DNA of 64,000 nucleotides from Symbiodinium kawagutii (GCA_009767595.1 VSDK01004576.1:21178-85177); one strand, 5' to 3'. Positions 32,184 to 44,276 are shown, counted from the stretch's first letter. Notes: a model not told the origin generated them from the sequence alone. A program made the numbers and translations.

Positions 32184-33606
32184 CTGTATCGAAACTCCTT
32201 GGCTTCGTCAGGACCTGCGTCAACGTTTACGGCGACGCCTGTGTTGCTGCTGTGGTGGATCACCGCGCTGGTGCCGTTGAAGAGAATGCGAAGGTGCCCG
32301 GCCGCGGCGGGTGAGCCGGTGGTGGGCCTGGTTGTTGGGGGTTGAGAGGTGGGAAAACCACGGGAAAACCAAGGGACCAACGTGGAAAACCAGGAAAATC
32401 TCAGGGAAAACGGAGGGAAAACCAAGGGCAAAACCAAAGGATAAGTGTGGACAACTAAGGAACATCTATAGGAAAACAATGGGTTCATAGGACATCATAG
32501 GACCCCACTAGTGAATGTTGTTTTTAAAATGTTGTGTATAGGGAATAATGATCAATCATGATAGAGAATAAGATTTGGGATGGGTTTATGATGCTAAATG
32601 AGGCTTGTGAGAAAAGTGGAAACTCCTTTCCGCACAGGCTTGTCCAACATTTCTTTGATTTTTGATTGCTCATTACCTACCAGCAAGCTGTGTTTGGTCG
32701 AGGTTAAATTGCCGTGTTTGGGATTTGGTTCAACCATCTCTCCACCTAAGCAACGCATCAATCACCGGTGCTAGTACCAGAGAAGACATTGGATACAACA
32801 ACCAGAGTTGGCCATCCTTACTGATTGGTCCATCATCATTCATCACTCAGCATTATACAATAGAAATAACTCAACTAAAATCCCTACCTAATATTGATGC
32901 TCATTGAACATGATCATTACTATTCATGGCTGTAAAGTATAGTTGATCAAAAACTCGCATCAATAGTCAATAGCACAAGAACCATAGTGAAAAACAGATA
33001 ACCATATAGTCAATCTTAAATAGATCATACCAAATCATAGTCAATATGAATAGCTCCTAGTCAACCATTCCGCCAGCCTTTGTTTCCCACGAGCTGCCAG
33101 CGGTCTCTAGCCTGCGGTCCCCGAGGATGACTTCACGTCCTGCAATGCCTAAACAGCCGCGACATGGCCGCAGCAGCTCCGTGAACAGGTGAAGGGCTGA
33201 GTGACCAGCCGGTGCAACACATGAGATCTACAATGAACCAAGCAGATGGTTTATTATCAAATATTATGTTGGTTAACATTGGATGATTAGGGGTCCCCCA
33301 TTTCGAGAAACCACCACATGAGCACGGAAATACGTACTTTAGACTCAGTAGTTTGTTATTATTACTCTCCGGTAAAAAAACGTGGAAACTGAAAACAGAA
33401 ACCTTAGCTGCTAACGTAGATACCACGCAGCCTGAAAACAGCCTGTACGTAATTTTCCAAGGTAACTTTTGCTTATTTTCGAGACTCAGGGTCTGATTTG
33501 GCATAACTTGTTACTGCCGGCTTTTGCCCTGTTGAGCTCCTGGGCTTTGGCTGGGGTAGTGGTTCCTGCGCTCCTTGCGCACAGGAACGAATCAGTTTGG
33601 CAGTAG
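32184..33606 (+). CDS. Candidate membrane-protein gene fragment, three exons
   Basis: Exon 32184-32310 contains TATPVLLLWWITALVPLKRM, a likely membrane segment, and ends at a consensus GTGAGC donor. Exon 33077-33188 (contains SHELPAVSSLRSPRMTSRPA, donor AG/GTGAAG) is phase-compatible with it. A third island, 33490-33606, reads LLLPAFALLSSWALAGVVVP and stops at TAG, a second strong hydrophobic segment; its phase needs an additional exon in between. A family-1 element (33240-33316) lies in the last intron. No family is recognised. Confidence 0.4.
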
Positions 33607-34220
33607 ACTGGTAGATCCATGTAGACCCCTATTATATCTATCTGCCAGCCTCTCCACTTTACCATTGATAGCGTGTGATTTTTTGTGATATTGTGCAGCA
33701 AATCGTACTGGGTAGCACCTGTTGTGGCTGGGGCTATGACACTGTTGCATTTCAAAGATTACTGTATATATATATATATATAATATATTAGAAGCACTCT
33801 CTGGCAAACCGGTCGATAGGCAAACCAGTTGTAATGATGGATTTTCCACATTTAGGTCAATTCGTGCAAAGATGTTCATTTGCTGTTTTTTGGTGATTTG
33901 CAACCGCTGTCTTCATATCACAGCCGGCAAGGTTATCCCCAAAACACCGATTTTCCGATTTTCCTATCAATTAATCAACAATCAACGATCAGAAACCAAG
34001 ATTAATTACCTCTTAACTCTTAACCCAGATGCTTATTTATTGGTATTAATTAATGATTTTTTGATGGGCCTTTGGTTATATTGATGGGTCACAGGACGGT
34101 CAGTTCCAATATTAGTATTATCGTTACAAGCAATTGTTATCAATAATAAGCAACATACACCAAGATGCACCCTCGATGGCCCCCCTTCAAACATCATGTT
34201 AGTTTGCATCTCTCGCTCAG
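33607..34220. other. Non-coding stretch
   Basis: TA microsatellite at about 33765-33785 and AT-rich DNA. No supported gene. Confidence 0.5.
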
Positions 34221-35127
34221 GTCGACGTCATTAGATTCGAGGACGCCAAGCCTGCTGCGTTGCTTCCCTTGAAGAGGAAAGACGATAGGGGATAATCACC
34301 AAGAAAAATAGGGGATATATGGTGATATAATATACTTATGACATGGCTACAGGTAAAGCCACCACCCAACTCAAAAGATACTGTATGGGCCGGGTGAACG
34401 TCCCACCAGCTGCGTACCCAGGAACCAGGGCGAGGTGGCGGATGAGGCTACCGCTTCGACGTGGCTACCTAGGCTTAGTAGCACCCATTTCCAGGTGGGT
34501 GAAAGAACCCTAGGGCACCCGTGGTTGGAAGAAGGCATCCTATATGAAGCCAAAGGTTAACCGTGGGTAGCTCATTCACCTTAAGCTTACCCTACTCTTC
34601 AACTTACCTTTGTAGTAGGTAACCCTAGTCAGAACAATGGTAGAAACCAGCTGGTTTCCTACTATTCCATGGTAATGTAACCATGGTTACCCCCTTCGGA
34701 AACCCTACAGGTACTGTGGAAACCCCAGCAGTGATGGTGTCACGTGCAGAGCGCTCATTAAGGAATCCGTCTCTTCCTACACGCACCTTACAGGACGTGG
34801 CGGTTGATCACCCTGAACCCCTGCTGTACCATCATCAAGCATCATTAACCATTGGATTCCCTATGTTCATCATCAAGAAGGGGGGATAATAAACAGCAAC
34901 AAGGAGGGATAACATGGGATACACACCAACAATACCATGATATTCCGTGATATCCCCTATTATATGTTGGTTGTTCTCCATGATTCATGGTTGATATTGA
35001 CCCATAGCATCATAGCCATATGCCATATGACCCATCGGGAATGCTTCACTCATAGCGCCGCATTCTGCGCGGCTTCGGCTGCGATGATGCTACACAACAA
35101 GGGAAGCGGCGCGGCGGCGGCCCAACC
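34221..35127 (+). CDS. Candidate exons of an unidentified gene
   Basis: Exons: 34221 to about 34293 (contains VIRFEDAKPAALLPLKRK), 34378-34494 (contains GRVNVPPAAYPGTRARWRMR, donor AG/GTGGGT), 34711-34802 (contains GVTCRALIKESVSSYTHL) and 35056-35127 (R/G/A-rich, two frames open). The 34378 and 34711 exons agree in phase. An inverted repeat with GGTAGAAACCAGCTGGTTTCCTACC-like arms (about 34640-34670) is in the intron between them. Confidence 0.4.
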
Positions 35128-35996
35128 GTGAATTCAGTTGCAATGTGTAAAGGTGTAAAGATTCGGAAACCTCCTTCGAAGTTCCTGTTTGTGAATGTGT
35201 GGACTGGGTTTGGGGGCTCCCTTGTTGTTCCTAACGCCTCTGTGGCCCTGATACAGTGATTGTGCATTCATAGGGTAGGGCTGACCAGCAATACCAGCAA
35301 CTAGCTTCAAGCAGGACGGGTTTGGTTTCCAATCCTTAGGAAGGAAGGGACATAGCAATTTGTTGACTAAGGGTCTTGTCACACCAAGGAGCGATGTTGA
35401 AGGCAGCCAAACGATCTTAGAAATCACTTGCCAAGACTCAAGAAATGGTTGATAGTGCCAAGTTCACTTGAATGGATACCCACTTAAGCATCCAAGAACA
35501 TGTTTTCCTAAGCAAAACGATCTAGAGCTATTGAAATGAGCTATTTCAGGTCATTCAAAGGTACAGGGTGGGGCCCCCTAGTTAAGAATTGGTGAAGAAG
35601 TCACTCAAACACCTACAGTACCTGGTAGTTACCCTAGTTGTAGACCTGCACTTGTTGTCGGAAGCAGATATCGTGTACGGCCCAGTCTCCGCCAGCTCTT
35701 GTAGTTCTTGCAAGTCTTAAACTCGATCCATGACGCCCAAGAAGGCGGGTCCAAGTATGCAAGCATCCAAGCACCACTGAAGAGACAGCTGTGAACATTC
35801 AAATGATCGAAGTGTTGGGATGGGTTCAATACAGTTTTACACATGATCGAACTAGTCAATTCCATAAATGATCGAACTGAACTGGTCAATTCCGTTTCCA
35901 ACTGTTGGGATGTTCGCATTTTGGTATTGAATAATTTGTTTGAGGATGAATGGTATTGACCAATACCCAAAGCAGAAATGGATGAACAACTTCAAG
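35128..35996. other. Gene-poor stretch
   Basis: One weak coding island at about 35639-35718 (contains SEADIVYGPVSASSCSSC, then TAA). Repeated GATCGAACTGAACTGGTCAATTCC-like words at 35835-35900. Otherwise nothing clear. Confidence 0.35.
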
Positions 35997-37789
35997 GAAT
36001 CCACTGCGATGGTGCGAAGCTTTGTCCCACACAGACACAGACAGGAAGCTATTTCGGGCGCGGGGACCCCTCCCAGGATCGTCTGAGATGAGTCTGGGAG
36101 CAGGATCCAACCAGCGCATAACGTGCTGGGTCAAACAGGATCCACGCGGTCTGACAGATTCGTAGGTCGTTTTGTAAAGTGGGGCCACTGGCCCCTACAG
36201 GATCCACGCTGGTCGCGGGAACTGAGTCAGCTATGCCGGCCCGGTGACGCAGTGGAACAAGATACCCCAGGCCAGGTTTAGATGATCGGAAACCATGAGA
36301 CCAATTGGAAAACCTCAATGATCCAGGTCTGATAAGGGTTAGAGGTGAGGGGGTTACAAGATCAGATAACTAGAAGTTGTAATGACTGGATCATTGGTGC
36401 AGCAAACAGTTCAAGAATCCACCACACTTGGATGCTGAGTCTTGTTCAGGAACTAGGCTGTCATTTTCTCAGTGTTTGCGCTGGTGACCCAGCAAGTTGC
36501 TAGGCAAGGTGGAAAGTAAGCTTGTGAACAAATCAAAGCGACAACACAACTGGTAACTGAAGCGAAAGCCAAGCTCTTGTTCGGTTTCCGCATGGCTTGA
36601 ATCATTGCCTGGCTTATAGCAAATTTCTAAGCAAGAATTGATCATGTGGTGGTTTGACAAAATGGGAGACGGGTCATTTTGGAACACAGAATTTTAGTCA
36701 TTTTGGAACTCTCAAAATGGGGGTGCCCCGAAATAATCCAAGTGTGTCACTCTTAACAAAGATCATCCATAAATTTGGGGGTTCCCTATGACGTAAGAAA
36801 CCATGTCAGTAGTCTCATTGTTTTGCTGTTGATTATGTCTATCTTGGTCGAAGTGTAATCAATTGTAATATATAATCACCATTGGTGATATCAATTGTCA
36901 CCAATTGGTCGATAGAATCATTTCTCCTCTGGTGGTGATCCTTCTGGTTGGTTGTATCCTACTATTGGTTGTAATTCTTGGCTGAACCAAGGCACCACAA
37001 CAGCAAGATCGGTGCATTGCATTGGTCCGTTCGCCGGGCCGTCCCAACAGATGTTGATGTTGTTGAACCGCCCGTCACTGGCAAATCATCAAAGCGTAAC
37101 TTCAAAACATCCCGAAAACGTGATCAATATGGCATGAATGGGGTATAAATCCCCAAACCATCCTGAACTGGGTGGCTTACAGCTACTACCTTAGGTTTTC
37201 AGGTTTTTGGGATATGATTGATTTACCATATAGCAACTCAACGCTAAACTTTTAGCAAGGGGTCTATAAGCCACCAAGTGAAAATGGTCGTTCTTCAGAT
37301 TGGCAACCCAAACTATTGGCGATCAAAACCAGTCTTCTTTCGGAGGTACCATCTATTTCCAAACCCATCCTGACAATCGAGGGATCACAGCTTGTTGATA
37401 TGGCCGTGGGTCAGTTCACCCTGTACCCCTGGTGTACCATCATTGACTATCGTATTCCCAAGTTGTTGCTCATTATCCCCCATAATGTTGTTAAATATCG
37501 ATAAGAAGGTGTTGACCAATGCTCGAACAGCACGGGGCCCACAACACATGAGACTTTCGAACTCAGATCCTGCAACGACACAGATGTCATGTCGTTTCCG
37601 GTTCGTCGTTTTACGGGGAGATTCATGATGTCAGATGGCCCCATTGATGACAACAAGCGCATCTTGGTGATTGGGTTCGTGGACCTCCAACATGCTAAGA
37701 AGCCAAGAGGCAAAACCAACTGTAGAAGGAAAGTGAAGGAAATATCCCTGCATGTAGAACCTGAACGCTTGATTCCTCGAGAGACTTAA
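35997..37789 (+). CDS. Multi-exon gene, 3' end well supported, function unknown
   Basis: Islands: 35997-36083 (contains AMVRSFVPHRHRQEAISG), 36201-36275 (contains RELSQLCRPGDAVEQDT), 36992-37142, 37299-37345 and 37531-37789 (TAA). The last three join in consistent phases (0, then 2): 36992-37142 has GALHWSVRRAVPTDVDVVEP and a basic segment KSSKRNFKTSRKRDQ; 37299-37345 has NPNYWRSKPVFFR; the final exon has MMSDGPIDDNKRILVIGFVD and a basic stretch. The last intron contains a family-2 element (about 37397-37495). Basic residues suggest nucleic-acid or nuclear association, but no domain is recognised. Confidence 0.5.
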
Positions 37790-38308
37790 AACTCTTGCAT
37801 GTATTGAACCTTTTTGTCATTATACAATGATGTGCATGAACATCAAGAAACTACGGATACAATGATCATCAATGAACTACGGATAGAAGTTGATACAAGC
37901 AACCGCGTTTCTACGGTTGATGGACGCTAATATGCACGCAGCACTCAGTGTGTGAATGTTCAGGAAACTGCATGGAGAAGAGGTCCATGCGAGGTTTTGT
38001 ACGTAGAACCTTGCCGCTGTTCAAACTTTGGTGTGGCCATGGATCAGTCAACCAACCTTCATGGGGGATAAGTTCACCAACAATTTCACGGGGAAAACCA
38101 TGGTTAACAGTGGGGGAACCAGGGGGACTAAGGGTTTTGACCCACAGCCGTATGAGTCTCTCCAAAAAATAGAATTTGATAATGCTTTCACTACCTGTTG
38201 AGACTGTTCCACACTTTCTTGGGTTGTTGATATTTATCTACTAGGACAACGTGTCATAGTGTCATACTTTTTTTGGTTTGTCAATTTTTTGCTGCATAAT
38301 ATTTATCT

Positions 38309-38543
38309 GCTGAGATAAGAGATAGTGTGTTCAATTACCTCTTTTGCTTCCACCCCAAGGAGCGTGTCGAAGCTATCCTGAGATCTAGGTCCCACTTGCA
38401 ATGAGTGTGTTAGGTTTCTTAAGGTGCTTATTTTCAACCGTACGCATCCGAATCCTGGTGTTGATGTAAGAAAACGGCTGGTACGATCGCATGGTCCCAT
38501 TGAACAACTCACTTGTGCAGAAAGAACAGGCACCTTGGGCAGC
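38309..38543 (+). CDS. Weak coding island, strand uncertain
   Basis: On the + strand, about 38325-38388 reads FNYLFCFHPKERVEAILRS before AG/GTCCCA, and 38427-38543 reads VLIFNRTHPNPGVDVRKRLV to a TAG. The minus strand is open across the whole interval (38303-38638, 111 codons). Neither has a recognised domain; + is preferred because of its splice-like borders and its neighbours. Confidence 0.25.
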
Positions 38544-38989
38544 ATATCATAGTATCCAGGTAATGGGGGCCCCATGGGGGATGCATAGATCCACAAGCCC
38601 AGGATATTCGATGGTGAATCACCAGCCATTTTAAACAAATGGTGGTTTTATTAACAGGTGTTTTTTGGAATCAATGCCTCGGGTTATTTTGAGACGTTCG
38701 CATATTTTTATGGGTTGGTGAGGTACGGCCACGTACACCAGCGGTCGTTTGGTTTTGTCCACAAATGGTGTACCCACAAAACTGGCAGTTTCCCTTACAG
38801 TGATTATCAACCAATTGGTGTGTAAAGGGAATTCATAGACCAACCCAGTAATAACCACTATTGACCATCATTATGACAACCATCAACAAACTAACCACTG
38901 CTTAAAACCACCATAGCTATAAGTGGCACACATTGTGACGAATCACCAATGAATTCCTCGTGGGCGACGACACTTCGCAAAGTTGAGCG

Positions 38990-39088
38990 ATGTTTGCGGC
39001 GGTAGTGGCACTCACTGCTCTGTTTTGTTCACTTCTACCTGGTCCAAAGTCCAGAGCCGAACTTGTGAAGCTGAAAGCTGTACCTACG
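38990..39088 (+). CDS. Possible first exon encoding a signal peptide
   Basis: ATG at 38990 opens MFAAVVALTALFCSLLPG, a textbook-like hydrophobic core with small residues, followed by KSRAELVKLKAVPT and a possible GTGGCG donor. A second + frame is open through the same bases, so confidence is limited. No downstream exon can be joined with certainty. Confidence 0.3.
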
Positions 39089-39511
39089 GTGGCGCCAATG
39101 CAAAGATAGGGGATGTCACTAGGGTGGGTAAATACCAGGCTAATGGTAGAAATAAGACAAGTGAGATAAGTACCGTGACATAGCTGTCTTACTATAATCA
39201 GCTTGTAACTGGGGGGGTACCACTCTGTACAATTGTTTTCGAGCTGGGAATCTGAGAAGCACAACCATGAGCCATTCTGGTCAGGTTCAGATGGGACTTG
39301 ACCTCTGGCAATCTAACCCAGCTCAAATGGATGATTTCCTTTGAGTTTCGTGCAAAAGGTAGATTTTCCCATGTTAGATGACCGAAGTGTATTCAAGTTG
39401 ATGCATTTGTGCTGTTTATGTTTCCACGACACATCATCTACTTTCCCCAAATTTTCGCGATGGTTGGGTGCTTGACCAATATTGTTTAGAGGGATTGAAA
39501 CCACCAACGAG

Positions 39512-39686
39512 AGAAGACCCAGACAAGACCCAGAGTCCACATGTCAAACAAGCATCTGAGTGCTTCAGGGGAGTGAAAATAATATTTGGATCGCCCCAAT
39601 CCAGGCATTTCAAGCCAAACAAGATGAAGTTTGTGGATTGTCGAGGGGGGTTCCCCAAGCGTGGACATGCCAAGAATTCTTTGTAG
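39512..39686 (+). CDS. Coding segment truncated by a family-3 insertion
   Basis: Open segment preceded by a family-3 right end (ACCACCAACGAG) and containing GVKIIFGSPQSRHFKPNKMK; it stops at TAG 39684, created where a family-3 element inserted after TTCTTTGT. Removing the element and one duplication restores TTG TGG and an open frame on to about 39806. The minus strand is also open here (39434-39769). Confidence 0.35.
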
Positions 39687-39779
39687 ATGGTGGTTTTAGA
39701 CATGTCGTATTTTCCCTTGTAATTATGGGCAAATGGTTGGTTGACTAATACTTCATAGGGGTGGTTCAACCACCAATCA
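39685..39779. repeat. Family-3 element with 8-bp target duplication
   Basis: The ends AGATGGTGGTT and AACCACCAATCA pair imperfectly. The direct repeat TTCTTTGT lies immediately outside at 39677-39684 and 39780-39787. The right end has lost the CAG that other copies carry, so it cannot provide an acceptor. Confidence 0.8.
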
Positions 39780-40062
39780 TTCTTTGTGGTTGTCTTATTG
39801 GAATTGCCCTCTGGTAATCAGCAACATAGCAGAAAATTGCCATTCCCAATAGGTAGACCAAATAGGAATGGAGGATTATGAATTGCTCTGTTAGATTGCC
39901 AGGGGTTACATGGTGGTTTCTTAAAATGGGGAAATCCTCCAATGTTAGTCATTGATAGTACTTAAATGTACTAAACCGATCATAGCTTTGGAGGTTCCCT
40001 ATTTCGAGAAACGAAGCCAACCATTTTTTGGGGTTCCCACTTTTTGAGCAACGCCCGAATAG

Positions 40063-41579
40063 CCATGCTTGCCTACAAGACCCCATTTTCCCTGGTGTAT
40101 CTCTGACTTCGGGCCTCTGTGTGACTCCGGTCACCCTTAGCGATGTCAAATCGCACAGCGCAGCTTTGGATGTCCATCATCACAGTCCTGCGGTCAAAGA
40201 TGGGCAGTTGGGCAGGTAGTTTGGTCGTGACGCAGTCATATGGTCACGGAAGAAAATGATGAACTATGATTGATAGACCGTACGGGTTTGTCCATAAATG
40301 CAATCACCATCCAATAATAATCATGATCAATAGGAAAACCACCATTTGCGGGGGAACACCATCTTTTGGAAAAACCCATATGGTTGATTAATTTACATCT
40401 ACCAAAAGTGTTCACCTGCTTGAACCATGATTAGTTAAGTTGGTTCAGATTAAGTATTTAGCTAGGTTACTTATTTCTACCAGAACTGCTACCCTTGTAA
40501 CGAAACTTCGCTATCTTGAAGGCAGCAGCTTGTACCATTCAAGGTTCTGCCTTTAAGATAGCCAATTACGCTGCTGGGGCAGCAGTGATGGCAGATCCAT
40601 GTAACTTCGGATGCCCATGGTGATTGGAAGCTATAAATCCACGCAGTGACACAAGGTGCTTCATCCGATGGCCGCCCGTAAACCGGAGTTCTACAGCCCG
40701 TCACACTGGACACACTGGGGACTGCGGTCTGACCGGTGTGGCCATCAGGTGAACTACAACTTCCCCGAAACAGGCGCGTGCACGACTGGATTGGTTGATT
40801 TGGTAGGGTTAAATGGCTTTGGGTCAAGCAGTTACCCAACCAATTTCATGGGAGATAATAACCAACAAACTATAGGGAAAACAATGGTTAATAGTAGGGG
40901 AACCAGGGGTATGGGGTGAACTGACCCAAAGCCATATGGTTAAATTCCTAGTTCATGTGAACCCAGGGTCATGGCTTTACTTCGGAAACTTTCCGGGCCA
41001 TCAATGAACCATCAAGTGACCATCAAGTCTACCATTCACCAACCATTGATTGATGCTGGGTTCCTGAGATGGTTCATCTGATTGGTGGTTTCAAACATTT
41101 GTTACTTTCCCTAGGATGACCAGATGCTTGCTTGGTTGACTCATATTTTCCTTGGGGTGGTTCAACCACCAACCAGTAGTGCTAATCTAAGATTCAGAAA
41201 CCACTGGTTTATCGATTGTGGGGGGTAGCATTTTAATTGGAAAGCAAGGCACTAGGGGTTTATTAATCCTGGGTTGGCATTCATCATAAACCTCTAGTGC
41301 CTATGGCTTTGGTTTAATCCTAATGATGATTAATCTCAGTGATGGTGTATTAACCATCATTAGGATTAAACTGAGATTAATCATTAGGATTAATAAACTA
41401 TCACATTAATAAATCATCAGGTTGGGCTCACAAACCATCACTGAGACACTCGGTGCACAGTGGTGGACTGAGTTCACATTCCCAGCAGTCGAGCGCTGGA
41501 CTCACGAGGGGAACGATCGTCCCAGGGCTACTGGTGGACGTGCTGCCACGTTGAAGTGGGAGTTACTACCATTGAGTAA
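40063..41579 (+). CDS. Three phase-consistent exons of an unidentified gene
   Basis: 40063-40215 starts directly after a family-1 element (right end TTTTTGAGCAACGCCCGAATAG) and contains GVSLTSGLCVTPVTLSDVKS. 40647-40748 contains RWPPVNRSSTARHTGHTGD and ends AG/GTGAAC. 41489 onward is open to TAA at 41577, or in another frame (containing ERWTHEGNDRPRATGGRAAT) to a GTGGGA donor. The first join is phase-consistent; the second depends on which frame is right. A second frame through 40647-40800 is also open. Function unknown. Confidence 0.35.
40813..40935. repeat. Family-2 element with perfect 14-bp inverted ends
   Basis: ATGGCTTTGGGTCA at 40813-40826 is the exact reverse complement of TGACCCAAAGCCAT at 40922-40935. 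GGTTAAAT occurs on both sides, but on the right it is separated from the end by two bases. Confidence 0.85.
41077..41177. repeat. Family-3 MITE-like element
   Basis: CTGATTGGTGGTTTCAAAC to GTTCAACCACCAACCAG, about 100 bp. Flanks are non-coding. Confidence 0.8.
41290..41410. repeat. Overlapping inverted ATTAGGATTAA repeats
   Basis: TTTAATCCTAATGATGATTAATCTCAG pairs in part with CTGAGATTAATCATTAGGATTAA, forming a long foldback; a further copy of CATTAGGATTAA follows. Confidence 0.65.
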
Positions 41580-41978
41580 CGGGTAGTGGTAACCAATGGA
41601 AGCAGTAGCCATAGGTGACTCTAGACTACTGCGTGGTAGATTTGTAGATTTTGCAATCGTTTGTCGTTTTCCTTTCATCTTCACTGGAAAGAATTTTAAA
41701 CCAGTACTGGTATCGTAAATGGATAAAACTGGTAAACACAATAATTAGTAACTACCACGCTTTCGTGGGTCTCAGAGAGACAGAAACATGCGGTGAACTT
41801 CCATCCAACCATGGTCAGAATGCAGAGGTCAAGTCCAGCTGGGCAGTTCAACCTTGGACAAGCTGAAGGGTTGAGCTGGATCCACGACTCATAGCTCATC
41901 CTGTAGGTTGCCAGCCCGGTGTTTTTCCATGAGTGAGGTGCACCAGATGCGCAACCCAAACGTGTGACACGTTTGCAG

Positions 41979-42420
41979 GGCAAGGTGTCAAAGGGGGCAA
42001 GAAAGAAACCCTGCTTCGACAATGGAAGAAGCACCTGCTGGATATCTATGAGCACCTTATCATTGGTCATAGGTTGTTCCATATCGCGGTTTGTAGACTT
42101 TAGACCCGGTGATTTGCACTTGCATGTACACCCCCAGCTAGTAACTGGTCATTAACCACCATGGTTGAAGGGGTTACCACCTACCTTTCAAGGGTTGCGA
42201 CTTACCTTACAGGGCTACGTACCATGGATGGCAGCTAACCCCAGGAGCCAAGTGGCTCTGCTCATTCAACTGTCGCGTGGTAGGCAGCTTTGTCGCCGAA
42301 GCCTTTCCTGAAGGCAGGGCCTGGCAGGCTTGGTGGCAGGTGCTTGACACGAATCTTACCTCCCAAGACTGCAAGATGATTGCGAAGGGACTCATTTCCT
42401 TGAAGGGAACAAGAACCTGA
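41979..42420 (+). CDS. Last two exons of an unidentified gene
   Basis: Exon 41979-42072 follows TTTGCAG and contains GGKKETLLRQWKKHLLDIYE (basic, amphipathic), ending AG/GTTGTT. Exon 42213-42420 starts after CTTACAG, is phase-compatible and open for 68 codons to TGA, with TPGAKWLCSFNCRVVGSFVA and EGRAWQAWWQVLDTNLTSQD. This is one of the longest clean exons outside the BTB gene. The minus strand is open opposite the first exon (41696-42082) but lacks splice signals. No family is recognised. Confidence 0.5.
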
Positions 42421-42639
42421 GATTGAAGTTATGTTTTTTTAAAAGATATACCATGAATTCATACTATTGCCATTTTGGTTCTCCAGTCTCAACCATTGTG
42501 AATTGTTGATCACTGGCAGGTATTATAACTTTGGTTCATAGCCACTAGTAATCAGTTTTGACCAGGCCACAGGCAAAAAACATGGTTAGTTCTTAGCCAT
42601 TGCTATTTATCATCAGCCTTGCTTCAACGGCTAGGGATC

Positions 42640-42812
42640 AACCAGCCATTAACCAATCATTAACCAACCATTCACCAACCATCAACCAATCATTAACCAA
42701 CCATTCACCAACCATCAACCAACCATTCACCAACCATTCACCAACCATTCACCAACCATTCACCAACCATTCACCAACCATTCACCAACCATTCACCAAC
42801 CATTAATAGCCA
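42640..42812. repeat. 11-bp tandem repeat (CCAACCATTCA)n
   Basis: More than ten near-perfect units; the left part mixes ATTAACCAACC and CATCAACCAAC variants. Confidence 0.9.
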
Positions 42813-43156
42813 TCAATAGCCATTAACCAACCATCAACCAACCAGTAAGCAAGCATTCATAGCCATTCATTATCAGTTCTCATCAGCCTGACTCAGCATC
42901 CCTGTGCAGGTCGAGTACCCAGCTACTCATCCAGGCCAGCGATTTCACGGTGGTACCGTTGTTGGATGGTCGGGGTTGCTTGGTTGGATTGACATTGGTT
43001 GGTTGGGGTTGCTTTGTTGTTTTATTTACATATATTTATACGGCCAATTCCTAGGCTTTGCCCCACAGGTACAAGAGTGACGGGATCATCATCATCAGCA
43101 GCATCATCATCAACATTATCATCATCATGATCTTCATCACCATGGTCATCATCATG

Positions 43157-44150
43157 AAGTGCAGCGGGGGTGGGACATTTGATTCCGGTAATGAGTTCTT
43201 TTGTATTTATGAAACATATAATTCAGCGGGGGTGGGACATCTGATTCTGGTAATGAATTCTTTTGTATATATGAAACATATAGTTCAGCGGGGGTGGGAC
43301 ATTTGATTCCGGTAATGAGTTCTTTTGTATATATGAAACATATAGTGCAGCGGGGGTGGGACATCTGATTCTGGTAATGAGTTCTTTTGTATATATGAAA
43401 CAAATAGTTCCGCGGGGGTGGGACATTTGATTCCGGTAATGAAATCTTCGTATATATGAAACATATAGTGCAGCGGGGGTGGGACATTTGATTCTGGTAA
43501 TGAGTTCTTTTGTGTATATGAAACATATAGTGCAGCGGGGCTGGGACATTTGACTCTGGTAATGAGTTCTTTTGTATTTATGAAACATATAGTGCAGCGG
43601 GGGTGGGACATTTGATTCTGGTAATGAGTTCGTTTGTATTTATGAAACATATAATTCAGCGGGGGTGGGACATTTGATTCTGGTAATGAGTTGTTTTGTA
43701 TATATGAAACATATAGTTCAGTGGGGGTGGGACATTTGATTCCGGTAATGAGTTCTTTTGTATTTATGAAACATATAGTTCCGCGGGGGTGGGACATTTG
43801 ATTCTGGTAATGAGTTCGTTTGTATTTATAAAACATATAGTGCAGCGGGGGTGGGACATTTGATTCTGGTAATGAGTTCGTTTGTATTTATAAAACATAT
43901 AGTGCAGCGGGGGTGGGACATTTGATTCTGGTAGGGAGGTCTTTTATATATATGAAACATATAGTGCAGCGGGGCTGGGACATTTGACTCCGGTAATGAG
44001 TTCTTTTGTATATATGAAACATATAGTGCAGCGGGGGTGGGACATTTGATTCTGGTAATGAATTCTTTTGTATAATATATGAAACATATAGTTCAGCGAG
44101 GGTGGGACATTTGATTCTGGTAATGAGTTCGCAGCGGGGGTGGGACATTT
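43157..44150. repeat. 62-bp minisatellite, about 16 copies
   Basis: Unit of 62 bp beginning GCAGCGGGGGTGGGACATTT and including TATGAAACATATAG. Copies differ by single substitutions; CTGGGAC and TTCAGCG variants recur. No stop codon occurs in any of the three minus frames over long stretches, giving minus ORFs of up to 183 codons (43285-43836) that read the unit in three frames in turn. Protein status is doubtful. Confidence 0.95.
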
Positions 44151-44205
44151 GAACACATGTGTTTTTGATCAGAAAAACCATAGGTTGACATGATGAACCA
44201 ACCAA

Positions 44206-44276
44206 TGATTGATATGATGGGCCCTCGGCCCATCATATCAATCACTTGCAATGCCGGGGCAAAGCCACGGCATTGC
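44206..44276. repeat. Two adjacent perfect hairpins
   Basis: TGATTGATATGATGGGCC (44206-44223) pairs perfectly with 44227-44244 around a CTC loop. Next to it GCAATGCCG (44248-44256) pairs with CGGCATTGC (44268-44276). They lie just after the 62-bp minisatellite. Confidence 0.85.

Noticed and set aside
31720-32223. 167-codon minus-strand ORF
   Set aside because: Mostly the translation of a 30-bp tandem repeat, open because the period is a multiple of three.
38303-38638. 111-codon minus-strand ORF
   Set aside because: Cannot be excluded, but no motif; the + strand has splice-like borders. Kept only as a low-confidence + island.
41696-42082. 128-codon minus-strand ORF
   Set aside because: It overlaps a + strand exon with good borders; composition is not protein-like and no motif is seen.
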